Positions 36,438 through 45,688 of a stretch of 64,000 bases of DNA are shown piece after piece. The stretch covers positions 1,531,501 through 1,595,500 of the forward strand of contig NZ_RYFW01000002.1 of assembly GCF_004138335.1 (NCBI RefSeq), read 5' to 3'. The translations under genes were made by a program, and so were the position numbers. This stretch comes from Peristeroidobacter agariperforans. Its GTDB lineage: Bacteria; Pseudomonadota; Gammaproteobacteria; Steroidobacterales; Steroidobacteraceae. Numbering within the stretch: the stretch's first letter is position 1; each line of letters begins with the position of its first letter. The notes beneath the pieces are model-generated. The model was not told the DNA's origin and did not search any database. It saw only the letters and a list, made by a program, of their open reading frames with translations.

Positions 36438-37342
36438 TGTCGAATCGAGGGCCCATTCTTAACGCGATGACTATCGATGTGGAGGACTACTTCCATGTCC
36501 AGGCGTTCGCGCATGCAATCGACCGGTCGAAGTGGAACTCCATGGAGTATCGGGCCGAGGCCAACACGCACGCCTTCCTGAGCTTCTTCGACAAGCACTC
36601 GATCAAGGCCACGTTCTTCGTGCTTGGCTGGGTGGCGCAGAAATCACCGAGCCTGATCCGGGAGATTCAGTCTGCCGGCCACGAAATCGCCTGCCATGGT
36701 CTGAGTCATCGCCTGGTGTACGAACAGACTCCGGAGGTGTTCCGGCAGGAAACTTTCGCTTCGAAGGCGCTGCTCGAAGACATCACCGGCGTCAAGGTCA
36801 GCGGCTACCGCGCGGCGACTTATTCGATCACCCAGAAATCGCTCTGGGCGCTCGACATTCTTGCCGAAGCGGGCTTCGAGTACGACTCGAGTGTGTTTCC
36901 GATCCGTCACGACAACTATGGGATTCCCGATGCGTCGACTGCGCCCGGCGTCATACGTACGCCGTCGGGTCATTCGCTCGTCGAATTCCCGCTGTCCACG
37001 GCCTCGATGTTCGGCATACGTTTGCCCGTTGCAGGCGGCGGATATTTCCGAATCTTTCCGTACGCCCTGACGCGTGCGGGCTTGAACCAGATCAACACGC
37101 AGAGCGGTATTCCGTTCGTGTTCTATCTGCACCCTTGGGAAGTCGATCCGGAACAGCCGATGATCAACGCCGGCTGGCGCTCCCGGCTGCGGCACTACAC
37201 CAATCTCAGCCGGACGTTGCCGCGCCTCGAGAAGCTCGTATCCGAGTTCCGCTTCGGAACCATGAAGGATTCGCTTGCGCAGATGGGGCTCTACGGCAGA
37301 GCCCAGCCGCCGCAAGCCATGAATACGCCCGCGCTGGCATGA
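36437..37342 (+). CDS. XrtA system polysaccharide deacetylase
   Basis: A 301-residue NodB-homology enzyme. Metal and catalytic motifs are MTIDVEDYFH (about 11-20) and HEIACHGLSHR (about 84-94), with GYRAATYSIT in the middle and FYLHPWEVDPEQP near the end. This set matches the XrtA-type deacetylases, which remove acetyl groups from amino sugars of the exopolysaccharide. No signal peptide is seen, so it may act in the cytoplasm. The start ATG overlaps the previous stop (TGATG); a longer open frame upstream is shadow. Confidence 0.93.
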   Translation: MSNRGPILNAMTIDVEDYFHVQAFAHAIDRSKWNSMEYRAEANTHAFLSFFDKHSIKATFFVLGWVAQKSPSLIREIQSAGHEIACHGLSHRLVYEQTPEVFRQETFASKALLEDITGVKVSGYRAATYSITQKSLWALDILAEAGFEYDSSVFPIRHDNYGIPDASTAPGVIRTPSGHSLVEFPLSTASMFGIRLPVAGGGYFRIFPYALTRAGLNQINTQSGIPFVFYLHPWEVDPEQPMINAGWRSRLRHYTNLSRTLPRLEKLVSEFRFGTMKDSLAQMGLYGRAQPPQAMNTPALA

Positions 37343-37366
37343 TCGCTTGCTCTATTTTCATGCCAC

Positions 37367-38263
37367 ATGAGTCACAAGAGTCCAACAGTCTCGGTCGTCA
37401 TTCCGGTCTATAACCGCGGCAAGTTCGTTGGCGAAACGATCAACTCGGTGCTGCGCCAGACGTACACCGATTTCGAGGTCCTGGCCGTCGATGACGGCAG
37501 CACGGACGATTCGCTCGCGGTCCTAAAGTCGTTCGGCGACCGCATCACGGTTCTGCAACATCCCAATGGCGAGAATCGCGGCCAGTCGGCGGCGATCAAT
37601 CTGGGACTCAAGCATGTGCGCGGGCGCTACGTTGCGGTTCTGGACAGCGACGACCTGTGGATGCCAGAAAAGCTGAGCATCCTCATCGAGTACCTCGAGG
37701 CGCATCCCGACGTCGGACTGGTCTACTCGAACGGCCACTGGATCGATGAGGATGGCAATTCGAAGGGCGTCATGTATGGCAGCAATCACGTGGAAGCCAG
37801 CGATCCTGCAGCTGTGCTGATGAACTGTTATTTCGCGCTGCCGAGCAATTCCATCGCGCGGCGCGAAGCGTTCGACAAAGCCGGTGGGTTCGATGAGACG
37901 CTGCGGACCGCACAGGACCACGATATGGCGGTTCGCGTAGCTGAGGTTGCACGCCTGGCATACGTGGACCGCGTGCTCTGGGCTTATCGCCGCCATTCGG
38001 CATCCGTCAGCAAGCGCAGCGGCGAAAAGCGCTGGCGTATCGGTTTCTACATTCTGGAAAAGGCGCGGCGCCGCTACCCGTATCCCGCCCATGTCATTCG
38101 CAAGCGCAAAGCCGTGCTGCACTTCAGGCTGGGCCAGTTGGCGAAGGAGCGGGGCGCCTGGTTGAAATTCTTTTGGCACATGAGCCTCGCAGGTCTGCTG
38201 GACCCGCCGCGGGCGGTCGGTGTGCTGACTCGTCAAGAAGCTGTTTCGTCTCCTCACTCGTAG
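37367..38263 (+). CDS. Glycosyltransferase family 2
   Basis: A 298-residue cytoplasmic GT-A enzyme. It begins with the family fold VSVVIPVYNRGKFVGETINS, has nucleotide-binding AVDDGSTDDS and the metal-binding VLDSDDLWMPEKL, and later an ETLRTAQDHDMAVRV acceptor-site segment. It would add one sugar to the lipid-linked repeat unit. The sugar and linkage cannot be read from sequence. It is 24 bases after the deacetylase gene. Confidence 0.92.
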   Translation: MSHKSPTVSVVIPVYNRGKFVGETINSVLRQTYTDFEVLAVDDGSTDDSLAVLKSFGDRITVLQHPNGENRGQSAAINLGLKHVRGRYVAVLDSDDLWMPEKLSILIEYLEAHPDVGLVYSNGHWIDEDGNSKGVMYGSNHVEASDPAAVLMNCYFALPSNSIARREAFDKAGGFDETLRTAQDHDMAVRVAEVARLAYVDRVLWAYRRHSASVSKRSGEKRWRIGFYILEKARRRYPYPAHVIRKRKAVLHFRLGQLAKERGAWLKFFWHMSLAGLLDPPRAVGVLTRQEAVSSPHS

Positions 38264-38272
38264 GCATCGCAC

Positions 38273-39421
38273 ATGACGGCCGCAATGATCATTTTCTGGT
38301 GCGCGTTTGCCTGGATCCTGTACGTCTACGTCGGATACCCGATCGCGTTGGCGCTCATCAGCACCATCTATCGTCGCCCCGTGCGCAGCGCCGAGCACAC
38401 GCCGAGAGTCACGATCGTGATCGCTGCGTTCAACGAGGCGGCGCACATTGCCCAGACCATTCAGAACAAGCTCGATCTCGACTATCCGAGAGAGCTGCTC
38501 GATATCATCGTGGTGTCGGACGGATCCACAGACGGTACGGATGATCTGGTGAAGGGTTTCGCTTCGCAGGGCGTGAAGCTCATCCGCCAGGAGCCGCGGC
38601 AGGGCAAGACCGCGGGGCTGAATCTCGCGCTTGCGCAAGCCACGGGAGACATCGTGGCGTTCTCCGACGCGAACTCCATGTACGACAAGGCGGCGCTTCG
38701 CAGGATCGTCGCGAACTTTGCCGACCCGGAGGTCGGGTACGTCACAGGCAAGATGATCTACACCGATCCCGACGGCTCGGTGGTCGGCGACGGTTGCAGC
38801 GCTTACATGCGATATGAGAACACGTTGCGGTCGCTGGAGACGAAGGTGGGCAGCGTCGTAGGCGTCGACGGCGGCGTGGATGCAGTTCGCCGGTCGTTGT
38901 ATCAGCCGATGCGAGCGGATCAGCTTCCCGACTTCGTCCTGCCGTTGCGTGTCATCGCCAGCGGGGCGCGCGTAGTGTACGAGCCGGGGGCATTGCTGAA
39001 AGAGAACACGCTGAATCGAGCCACGGACGAGTTCCGCATGCGCGTTCGCGTGGCTTTGCGCAGTTTCTGGGCCCTATGGGATTCGCGCAAGCTGCTGCTG
39101 CCGGCGCCGTACGCGCTGTTCGCATTCCAGCTCTGGTCGCACAAGGTCCTGCGCTATCTGATCTTTCTGCCCATGCTCCTCGTTGCCGTGACCAGCATCC
39201 TGCTGTGGTCGTACGGCGATATCTACAAGCTCGCGGTGATCGGGCAGGTGCTCGCGTACGGCACCGTGATATTGGGCGTACTGGTACCGAATAGTCAGTT
39301 TCTCCAGCGCATCGGTGCGTTGCCGAGCTATTTCGTTCTGGTCAATATGGCCAGCGGCCTTGCCTTCTGGCGATTCCTGAAGGGCGAGAAGCAAGTGTTG
39401 TGGAAGCCGAGGACGGGCTGA
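38273..39421 (+). CDS. Membrane glycosyltransferase family 2
   Basis: A 382-residue enzyme with one N-terminal membrane helix, a GT2 domain (about 45-270; TIVIAAFNEAAHIAQTI, VVSDGSTDGT, AFSDANSMYD), an acceptor-site motif QLPDFVLPLRV and three C-terminal helices. The layout is that of processive or semi-processive synthases such as chitin/hyaluronan-like enzymes, but the QxxRW motif of processive enzymes is not evident. More likely it adds one sugar at the membrane. Confidence 0.9.
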   Translation: MTAAMIIFWCAFAWILYVYVGYPIALALISTIYRRPVRSAEHTPRVTIVIAAFNEAAHIAQTIQNKLDLDYPRELLDIIVVSDGSTDGTDDLVKGFASQGVKLIRQEPRQGKTAGLNLALAQATGDIVAFSDANSMYDKAALRRIVANFADPEVGYVTGKMIYTDPDGSVVGDGCSAYMRYENTLRSLETKVGSVVGVDGGVDAVRRSLYQPMRADQLPDFVLPLRVIASGARVVYEPGALLKENTLNRATDEFRMRVRVALRSFWALWDSRKLLLPAPYALFAFQLWSHKVLRYLIFLPMLLVAVTSILLWSYGDIYKLAVIGQVLAYGTVILGVLVPNSQFLQRIGALPSYFVLVNMASGLAFWRFLKGEKQVLWKPRTG

Positions 39422-39425
39422 GCGC

Positions 39426-40622
39426 ATGCGCACGCCCGTCCTCTTCATTCTTGATTCCTTTTCCGGCGCCAACGCCGGCACGGAATCGCAGATCGTCCTG
39501 TTGTTGAATTCCCTCGATCGCACAAAGTTTGAGCCTCACGTCGTGTTGCTGCGTGGGCCGGATCGCATCAGCAGTTGCCTCAGCGGCGTGCCGGTAGAAG
39601 TGTTGGATGTGCAGCAGCTCAAGGCCCCTGGATCGTGGTGGAAAGCTCTGCGGTGTGCGTTGAGTTACCGGCGCAAGGGAGTCGGCGTCGCTCAGATATT
39701 TTTCAATGACGCTGCGGCGTTGTTTCCGTTTCCATTGTCCTTGTCCGGAATCCGGGTGGCTGTTGCTCGGCGCGATCTCGGCTTCTGGTATACGCCGTCG
39801 CTGCTGAAGCTGTTGCGATTCAGCGGTCGTTTCGTCGCTGCGGTCGTCTGCAACGCCGAAGCAGTGCGCAGCACGACGATCGAGCAGGAGCGCATACCTG
39901 CCGCACGTACGACAGTCATCCACAATGGGGTCACGCGCTCGACGGAAGTCACGGCGCCGAGTGACGTGCGATCGAAGTTCGGGATTGAGGAGGCGGCGCC
40001 GCTGGTCGGCATCGTCGCCAATCTAAGGCCGCTCAAGCGTATCGAAACGGCGGTCAAAGCCATCGCTCATCTTGCCCGGCTGAGCCCGGCGCCCCATCTC
40101 GTTATCGCCGGTGCGGATCGCGCGGGCGTCAGCGGCAGTTCTCACCAGGCCGAGATCGAAGAGCTCGCGATGGCGCTGGGCGTGGCGCAGCGAGTGCATT
40201 TCGTGGGGCCAGTGGACGATCCGATGCCCCTGCTGGCTGCCTGCGATGTGGCGGCGCTGTGTTCCGAAACCGAAGGGCTGTCGAACTCGGTGATCGAATA
40301 CATGCTCGCAGGCAAGCCGGTGCTGTGTACACCCGTCGGTGGCAACAGCGAATTGATCGAAGAAGGCCGAACCGGTTACTTCTTTGAAGTCGGTGACGAT
40401 GTGCACCTTGCGCGTCGTCTGGCGGAGCTGTTCGCTGACCGAGTACGGTTGCGGCAAATGGGGGAGCTGGCACGCTCGGAAGCCTCGTTCCGGTTCGATC
40501 CTTCCCGAATGGTCAGGGCGCACGAGGCCCTGTACACGCACCTGCTCGACCGCAGCGCGTTGGCGATGGGGCTGCCATCAGTGCCTTCCAGTCTTCCGAA
40601 GCAGGGACACAGCACACCATGA
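39426..40622 (+). CDS. Glycosyltransferase family 4
   Basis: A 398-residue GT-B enzyme. The N-terminal half starts PVLFILDSFSGANAGTESQI. The C-terminal donor domain has GIVANLRPLKRIETAVKAI and the family-4 signature CSETEGLSNSVIEYMLAGKP, with the two conserved glutamates. Its start is 4 bases after the previous gene and its end overlaps the next start by 4 bases (ATGA), so it is in the middle of an operon. Similar GT4 proteins are part of most XrtA loci. Confidence 0.92.
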   Translation: MRTPVLFILDSFSGANAGTESQIVLLLNSLDRTKFEPHVVLLRGPDRISSCLSGVPVEVLDVQQLKAPGSWWKALRCALSYRRKGVGVAQIFFNDAAALFPFPLSLSGIRVAVARRDLGFWYTPSLLKLLRFSGRFVAAVVCNAEAVRSTTIEQERIPAARTTVIHNGVTRSTEVTAPSDVRSKFGIEEAAPLVGIVANLRPLKRIETAVKAIAHLARLSPAPHLVIAGADRAGVSGSSHQAEIEELAMALGVAQRVHFVGPVDDPMPLLAACDVAALCSETEGLSNSVIEYMLAGKPVLCTPVGGNSELIEEGRTGYFFEVGDDVHLARRLAELFADRVRLRQMGELARSEASFRFDPSRMVRAHEALYTHLLDRSALAMGLPSVPSSLPKQGHSTP

Positions 40623-41629
40623 GCGCGACCGTACTCTGGAAGGCCAAGAGTAAGTTGGCAGGCGCGATCGGTCATCTCGGCGGTTACGCGATCGCTCGAC
40701 AGCTGACACAGCGTTCTCCGCGCATTCTCATGTATCACCGCTTTTCGCCGGACGGATCGGGTAAGGGACTGGCCGTCGACGAGTTCGAGTACCAGGTGCG
40801 CGAGATCGCGCGGCACTTTCGCCCGGTCACGCTGAGTCAGCTCGTCAAGGAGCTCAATTCCCCGCAGGGGCCGGGTCCGAAGTCCGTGGTTATCACCGTA
40901 GACGACGGTTACGAGGATTTTCACCGCTACGCCTTTCCTGTGCTGCGCAAGCACGGTGTTCCCGCAACAGTGTTCGTCACCACCGATTTCGTCGACGGTA
41001 GCCTATGGTTATGGCCCGACGTGCTCGAGTACGCGCTTGATCACTGCGCTAAGAAGCACGTGAGCATTCAGGTGCAAGGTCAGACGGTGGAGATCGACCT
41101 CAGCAATGCGGATTCGAAAAAGGCCGGCTGGTCACGGCTGGTTTCCACATCGCTGTCGCTGCCGGATGCGCGCATGCGTGAGTTGCACGCAGATGTGCTC
41201 AGGCAGTGCGGCGTCGTGTTGCCGGCGAGCCCGACGGATGAATACAAACCGCTCTCATGGCAGCAGATCCGCGAGGTGGACAGTGCAGGCATCGAAATCG
41301 GCGCACACACGCGCACCCATCCCGCGCTAAGCCGGATTCCGCCCGAGCGGCTGGAAGAGGAGATTGCCGGCAGCAAGCGACGCATCGAACAGGAACTTGG
41401 TCATCCGATCTCGACTTTCTGCTACCCGAACGGTACGCCTGACGACATCAATGAGCAGGTAAAGGCGACCGTGCGAGCGGCGGGTTTCTGCGGCGCGCCG
41501 GTGGCGTTTTTCGACAAGCGCGTGACGGATGATCTGCACGAACTGCGCCGTTATCCGGTCGGGGCATGGCGGAGAAAATTCCTGCAGGCAGTTCACGGGG
41601 TGGAATTATTGGCGCGAGGCCACGCTTGA
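40619..41629 (+). CDS. Polysaccharide deacetylase family protein (second copy)
   Basis: A 336-residue NodB-fold enzyme. Motif 1 is VVITVDDGYED (Asp95, Asp96), motif 2 is EIGAHTRTHPALS, and STFCYPNGTPDD follows. The N-terminus has no clear signal peptide (MSATVLWKAKSKLAGAIGHL). It differs from the XrtA-type deacetylase at 36437 and the one at 51293, so the three may act on different sugars or on O- rather than N-acetyl groups. Confidence 0.9.
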   Translation: MSATVLWKAKSKLAGAIGHLGGYAIARQLTQRSPRILMYHRFSPDGSGKGLAVDEFEYQVREIARHFRPVTLSQLVKELNSPQGPGPKSVVITVDDGYEDFHRYAFPVLRKHGVPATVFVTTDFVDGSLWLWPDVLEYALDHCAKKHVSIQVQGQTVEIDLSNADSKKAGWSRLVSTSLSLPDARMRELHADVLRQCGVVLPASPTDEYKPLSWQQIREVDSAGIEIGAHTRTHPALSRIPPERLEEEIAGSKRRIEQELGHPISTFCYPNGTPDDINEQVKATVRAAGFCGAPVAFFDKRVTDDLHELRRYPVGAWRRKFLQAVHGVELLARGHA

Positions 41630-41648
41630 TCACACACGGGCAAGATTG

Positions 41649-42722
41649 ATGTCTTCAACTGCGGTGGATTTGGCCGCTTCGAAAGTAGCGGAGCAGGGCG
41701 TCGGGGATGTTCGAGTCTTTGCATTCGACCATTTGCCTGGTTTGGACGCGCTGCGGTTCGCAGCGGTCTACCTGATCGTGCTCAGCCATCTTGGATACAA
41801 GCACGTAGCAGGCTTCGGAGTGCCCATCCTCATGGCGCTCTCGGGCTTTCTGGTGACGATACTTCTGCTGCGCGAGCACGAGCGAACCAATACCATCGAC
41901 GTTCGGAAGTTCTATCGACGCAGATTCTTCCGCATCGCGCCCCAGTATCTTGCGTTTCTGATACTTGCTTTCAGCGCTGATTGGTTCTTCGGCAATCCCT
42001 GGCCTGACGGGCTCATCTATTTTGCCGCCACGTACACCGTCAACTACTACAACGCGATTCACGGCCACCCGGATCTGCTCATCGCCCATGTGTGGACCTT
42101 GGCGGTACTCGAACAGTTCTATCTGATCTGGCCGCCCATCTGCGCTTGGCTGGTGCTGAGAAAACATCCGGAACGCTATCTGCTCGCGATCATCGGCGTC
42201 GTGATTCTGTGGCGTTCGTTCGCTTACTACGTCGTGTTCGACCGAACCCCGAGCTGGGTCTATAACGCGCTCGACTGCCGCTTGGATTCGATATTGGTGG
42301 GCGCGCTGGCGGCTTTTGCGGTGTTCCGCCTGCAATTGCGCCTGGAACTGCTCAGAAAGTTGCCTTGGGCCGCAATCCTGGTCGCAACCGCTGCAATCGC
42401 ACTGATCAAGGTGTCCAACGATTGGAAGCCTTGGCACTATTCTGTCGGATATACGGTCGAGGCATTGCTGGCCATGGTCGCCATCTTCGCAATAATAGTG
42501 GCGGCTCGCTTCGGTCCACTGCGAGTTCTGGAAAACAAGGTCATCGGTTGGCTCGCGGGCATCTCGTACGGCGTCTTCCTCTATCATAGCCTCGCTATTG
42601 GCGCAGCGAAGAAGGTAGCGTCCGGGCCAGCGACGCTGTGGGCCGTTTCGACGGTCATCGTGTTGATGCTGGCTGCTGCATCCAGTCGCTTCATCGAGCG
42701 GCCTGCGTCCCGGTGGCGTTGA
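41649..42722 (+). CDS. Acyltransferase 3 family membrane protein
   Basis: A 357-residue protein with about ten membrane helices. It opens PGLDALRFAAVYLIVLSHLGY and has VPILMALSGFLVTILLLRE, FYRRRFFRIAPQYL and HVWTLAVLEQFYLIWP, all typical of acyltransferase-3 O-acetylases such as OatA and exopolysaccharide acetylases. It would transfer acetyl or another acyl group to the polysaccharide. The ATG at 41649 is chosen because the frame upstream runs over the preceding gene. Confidence 0.9.
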   Translation: MSSTAVDLAASKVAEQGVGDVRVFAFDHLPGLDALRFAAVYLIVLSHLGYKHVAGFGVPILMALSGFLVTILLLREHERTNTIDVRKFYRRRFFRIAPQYLAFLILAFSADWFFGNPWPDGLIYFAATYTVNYYNAIHGHPDLLIAHVWTLAVLEQFYLIWPPICAWLVLRKHPERYLLAIIGVVILWRSFAYYVVFDRTPSWVYNALDCRLDSILVGALAAFAVFRLQLRLELLRKLPWAAILVATAAIALIKVSNDWKPWHYSVGYTVEALLAMVAIFAIIVAARFGPLRVLENKVIGWLAGISYGVFLYHSLAIGAAKKVASGPATLWAVSTVIVLMLAAASSRFIERPASRWR

Positions 42723-42731
42723 TGAAATCGA

Positions 42732-44147
42732 GTGCCGGGACGCGGCGCAATCGACGGTAAAGCCATGGCCCTTCACAGTGCGCAAAAGCGGTCTGCAGTT
42801 TCTACCGCAGTCCCGTTGGCGGTCGTTCCCCTGGCGACCAACGCCCTGTTCTATTTCTACCTGTTCTTCGTCATTACGCATTTCCTGCGCTTGTCGAACC
42901 GTGTGCCGGGAATCGGCGCGCTCCGTCCGACGTTGGTTCTGGTTGCCGGACTGACCATAGCGCTGCTCATGAAGAAGGACGAGTTGGCCGGCCGGCTCTC
43001 CATGGATGCGACGCGCAAGTTGTTGCACTTCGCTGCGTGGGTGGTAATCACCTTGCCGTTCGTGGTCTGGCCGGGAAGCGTGCTGAGGGAGAATTTCGAG
43101 GAATGGATTCGCGTTGTCGTGTTTTTCTTCTTCACGGCCTTGATCGTCGATTCATTCGATCGACTGAAGCTGTTCGTGGCCGTGTTCGTAGGCACTCAGA
43201 TCTTCCGTGTGCTCGAACCGCTGTTTCTGCACGTCACGACCGGTTACTGGGGGTCAGAGACGTACATTGGCTCGGGCGAGTTCATGGATCGACTGGGGGG
43301 CGGCCCTCATGACGTAGTCAATCCCAACGGACTGGGGTTCATCATCGTCTGCACGGTTCCCTTCGTCTATTACCTGTGGCTGGGTAATCGCAAGGCGGGT
43401 CTCATCAGCAAGTTGCTGGCGCTCGGCGTCCTGCTCGCCTCGTTGTACGCGCTGCTTCTCAGCGCCTCTCGGAGCGGCTTTCTGGCGCTGATCGTCACGG
43501 TAGGTTTGATCCTGTTGAAGTCGCAGCGAAAGGCCCTGCTACTGGCGATCATCGGTATCGTCAGCGTCGTGGCTGTCGCGAACATGACGGACCTGCAGAG
43601 AGATCGCTATCGATCCCTCTGGTCGAGCGATACCCGCGGCGGCGCTACTGCGCAGGGGCGAGTCGATGGAGTCGTCGGCGAGCTTGGATTGGCAATGAAG
43701 CACCCGCTGTTCGGTCATGGCCTGGGGACATCGGGTGAGGCGAAGTTTCATCGCTCAGGCGGATATCAGGTCGCACACAATCTCTACACCGAATTAATCA
43801 TAGAAACCGGCATACCAGGACTGTTGCTCTATTTGGGCTTCATTTCCGCCGCGCTCAGATCAGTGCGTCAACTGAGAGTCGGCGTTGCGGAAGCAACAGG
43901 AGTGGATCCCTCGCAGCGTGACTATCTGGTTGCTCTTTCCGATGCAGTACAGGTCTGGGCTCTGATGTGCCTGTTCATCAGCCTTGCGTACTACGGCGTT
44001 CGAGAGTGGCACTGGTACTTGATGGGCGGAATTTGCGTGGCCGCCGCACGCGTCGCCGCGCAGTGCACGGCAGCGGCGGCAGCAAACACGTCGCCCGCGA
44101 GACCTTCCAATGTTCCCGCGCGCAAGGTCGCTGCACGGTTTCGTTGA
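42732..44147 (+). CDS. O-antigen ligase/polymerase family (Wzy-like) membrane protein
   Basis: A 471-residue protein with about eleven membrane helices. The large periplasmic loop has HPLFGHGLGTSGEAKFHRSG and AHNLYTELIIETGIPGLLLY, the hallmark of the O-antigen ligase/Wzy superfamily. In this locus it most likely polymerises repeat units at the periplasmic face. The frame opens with GTG at 42732; an ATG at 42765 is an equally possible start, and neither has a strong ribosome site. Confidence 0.9.
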   Translation: MPGRGAIDGKAMALHSAQKRSAVSTAVPLAVVPLATNALFYFYLFFVITHFLRLSNRVPGIGALRPTLVLVAGLTIALLMKKDELAGRLSMDATRKLLHFAAWVVITLPFVVWPGSVLRENFEEWIRVVVFFFFTALIVDSFDRLKLFVAVFVGTQIFRVLEPLFLHVTTGYWGSETYIGSGEFMDRLGGGPHDVVNPNGLGFIIVCTVPFVYYLWLGNRKAGLISKLLALGVLLASLYALLLSASRSGFLALIVTVGLILLKSQRKALLLAIIGIVSVVAVANMTDLQRDRYRSLWSSDTRGGATAQGRVDGVVGELGLAMKHPLFGHGLGTSGEAKFHRSGGYQVAHNLYTELIIETGIPGLLLYLGFISAALRSVRQLRVGVAEATGVDPSQRDYLVALSDAVQVWALMCLFISLAYYGVREWHWYLMGGICVAAARVAAQCTAAAAANTSPARPSNVPARKVAARFR

Positions 44148-44507
44148 CGTAACGTTGCGGCTCCAGCGGACTGGCGCCGGGAAAGTAAGTAAAGTGTGAC
44201 GTAGTCTGCATTTGCAGACTCGCCAGGTGTCGCGAGCCGCCTACAATTGTTCTCGGATATAGGCATCTGTACGCTCCCGTCCGCACTGTCGATAGACCTT
44301 ACGGTTCAGTCTTAGGTTAGGTTGCGATAGTGGCTGGTTGGAGGGGCGTCACGTTGGCTGGTAGCTTCTGCTTCGTCAGGTGGAGCGCACCTCACTCTCC
44401 GGTCAGGGGGCAAACCCACTGTTTTTTTTGCCGGGAATAACATTGTGCGGGTGTACCGGGCCTCTGCCTCGTGTGACGCCTTCTCGATAGCGATTGGAGC
44501 GAATTAG
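44148..44507. other. Intergenic region, 360 bp, before the TIG-domain gene
   Basis: No gene was found. It holds the palindrome at 44203-44220 and a run of eight T at about 44421-44428. A fit to a sigma-54 promoter was looked for (TTGGCTGG near 44353) but the spacing is wrong. Confidence 0.5.
44203..44220. repeat. Palindrome after the Wzy-like gene
   Basis: AGTCTGCA and TGCAGACT with a TT spacer, a perfect 8-bp inverted repeat 56 bases past the stop. It may be an operator or a weak terminator. Confidence 0.4.
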
Positions 44508-45617
44508 ATGACCCAGGTATTTCCACGGTTTGTTGCAGCGGTAGTTATGGCAGGTGCTGGACACGCGGCACTTGCGGCTCCGGCTATCAGTTCGACGCAA
44601 GGGGCGTTGTCTGGCGGTTCGGAAATAACGGTCAATGGCAGTGGCTTCGGCAGTACCGGACCCAAGATCGTATTGTTTGATGACTTCGAGCGAGGCACTG
44701 CAGGACAGTCACTGAGCAGCTCCGCTCCCGTGGGTTCGTGGAGCGATCCGGGTAGCGTCATCTACACCTCGGACGCCCGGACAGGAAGGTCGGGCGCGCT
44801 CGTCTACAACGGTTCGTCCGGTTCGATGCGAAAGATGACTGCGAGCCTGGGCGGCGACCAGACTGAGGTGTTCTATTCGTTCTGGGTACGCATTCCGGAC
44901 GGCGGTTTTTTCCCGGGCCGGGACGTGACCGGACCGAAGATGTTCTCGAGCGACAGCTCCTGGAAGTTCACCTGGCTGATGGACGGCTCGGACGCTTACA
45001 ACAGCGACGGTTTCGACATGTGTTTCCCTACACACACTGGGCGCGGAAGTTTCCAGGTTGCGGGCAATGACTACAATTTCCTGTCTCTTGGAAATGATTG
45101 GTGGTCGTGGAACTCGTGGATGCGCGTGTCTGTGTGGGTTCGAGGCGGCTCGAGCCTTCCGACCAGCAGCTCCAGCACGGGGTTCTTCCAGACTGTCAGC
45201 CAGGAGAAGGGCCTGGACACCAAAGAATTCGGTGTCGAGAAGATTTTCCAGGGCGGCGGTATCTCCAGCAAGTTCAGCGTGATCAACATTCCGGGCTGGA
45301 TCCGTACTGGAATTACCGATTCCCGCATCAAACCCGTCCATGACGATATCTATATTGCTACGGGCAAAGGTGCTGTAGCGCGCGTTGAGGTTGCAGATGC
45401 GGCGACCTACGCACAGGCGAAGACAATCTCGATTCTGCCGGTGACCTCCTGGTCTGATGGCAAGATCGTTGCGAAGGTGCCGCAGGCAGGCGTCGGCAGC
45501 GCGAGCACGTGGTATGTCTACGTGACGGACGCCGAAGGTCGCATGAACTCACAGGGCATTCCGCTGAATTCCAAGGTCACTTTGCCCTCGCCGCCGACAA
45601 ACGTGCGAGTCGAGTAA
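44508..45617 (+). CDS. Secreted protein with IPT/TIG domain and lectin-like body
   Basis: A 369-residue exported protein (signal about 1-23, ending AALAAP). Residues about 25-50 look like the start of a TIG/IPT domain (ISSTQGALSGGSEITVNGSG). The main body (about 60-280) is rich in Trp, Tyr and Gly, with FDDFERGTAGQSL at its start, FYSFWVRIPDG and WWSWNSWMRVSVWVRGG. This resembles concanavalin-like jelly rolls of glycan-binding or polysaccharide-lyase proteins. A second TIG-like stretch ends the protein (about 290-369; VPQAGVGSASTWYVYVTDAEG). It has no PEP-CTERM tail. A role in binding or trimming the exopolysaccharide is a guess from context; I do not recognise a named family. Confidence 0.7.
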   Translation: MTQVFPRFVAAVVMAGAGHAALAAPAISSTQGALSGGSEITVNGSGFGSTGPKIVLFDDFERGTAGQSLSSSAPVGSWSDPGSVIYTSDARTGRSGALVYNGSSGSMRKMTASLGGDQTEVFYSFWVRIPDGGFFPGRDVTGPKMFSSDSSWKFTWLMDGSDAYNSDGFDMCFPTHTGRGSFQVAGNDYNFLSLGNDWWSWNSWMRVSVWVRGGSSLPTSSSSTGFFQTVSQEKGLDTKEFGVEKIFQGGGISSKFSVINIPGWIRTGITDSRIKPVHDDIYIATGKGAVARVEVADAATYAQAKTISILPVTSWSDGKIVAKVPQAGVGSASTWYVYVTDAEGRMNSQGIPLNSKVTLPSPPTNVRVE

Positions 45618-45644
45618 TCAACTGCGGATAAATCGATCGGAAAC

Positions 45645-45674
45645 GAAGAAGGGGGGCCAAGCCCCCCTTTTTCT
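45645..45674. terminator. Terminator after the TIG-domain gene
   Basis: GGGGGGC (45651-45657) and GCCCCCC (45661-45667) with a 3-base loop, followed by TTTTT. It sits between convergent genes and has an A/G-rich left flank, so it may serve both strands. Confidence 0.88.
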
Positions 45675-45688
45675 TATCTGGATTGCGG

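Noticed and set aside
44340-44370. TTGGCTGG...TGC as a sigma-54 promoter before the TIG gene
   Set aside because: The GG to GC spacing is 12 rather than 10 bases.
44398-44470. Possible cyclic-di-GMP (GEMM) riboswitch before the TIG gene
   Set aside because: A GGGCAAACC-like core is present, but the second conserved strand (GCAAAGCC-type) and the paired helices are missing.
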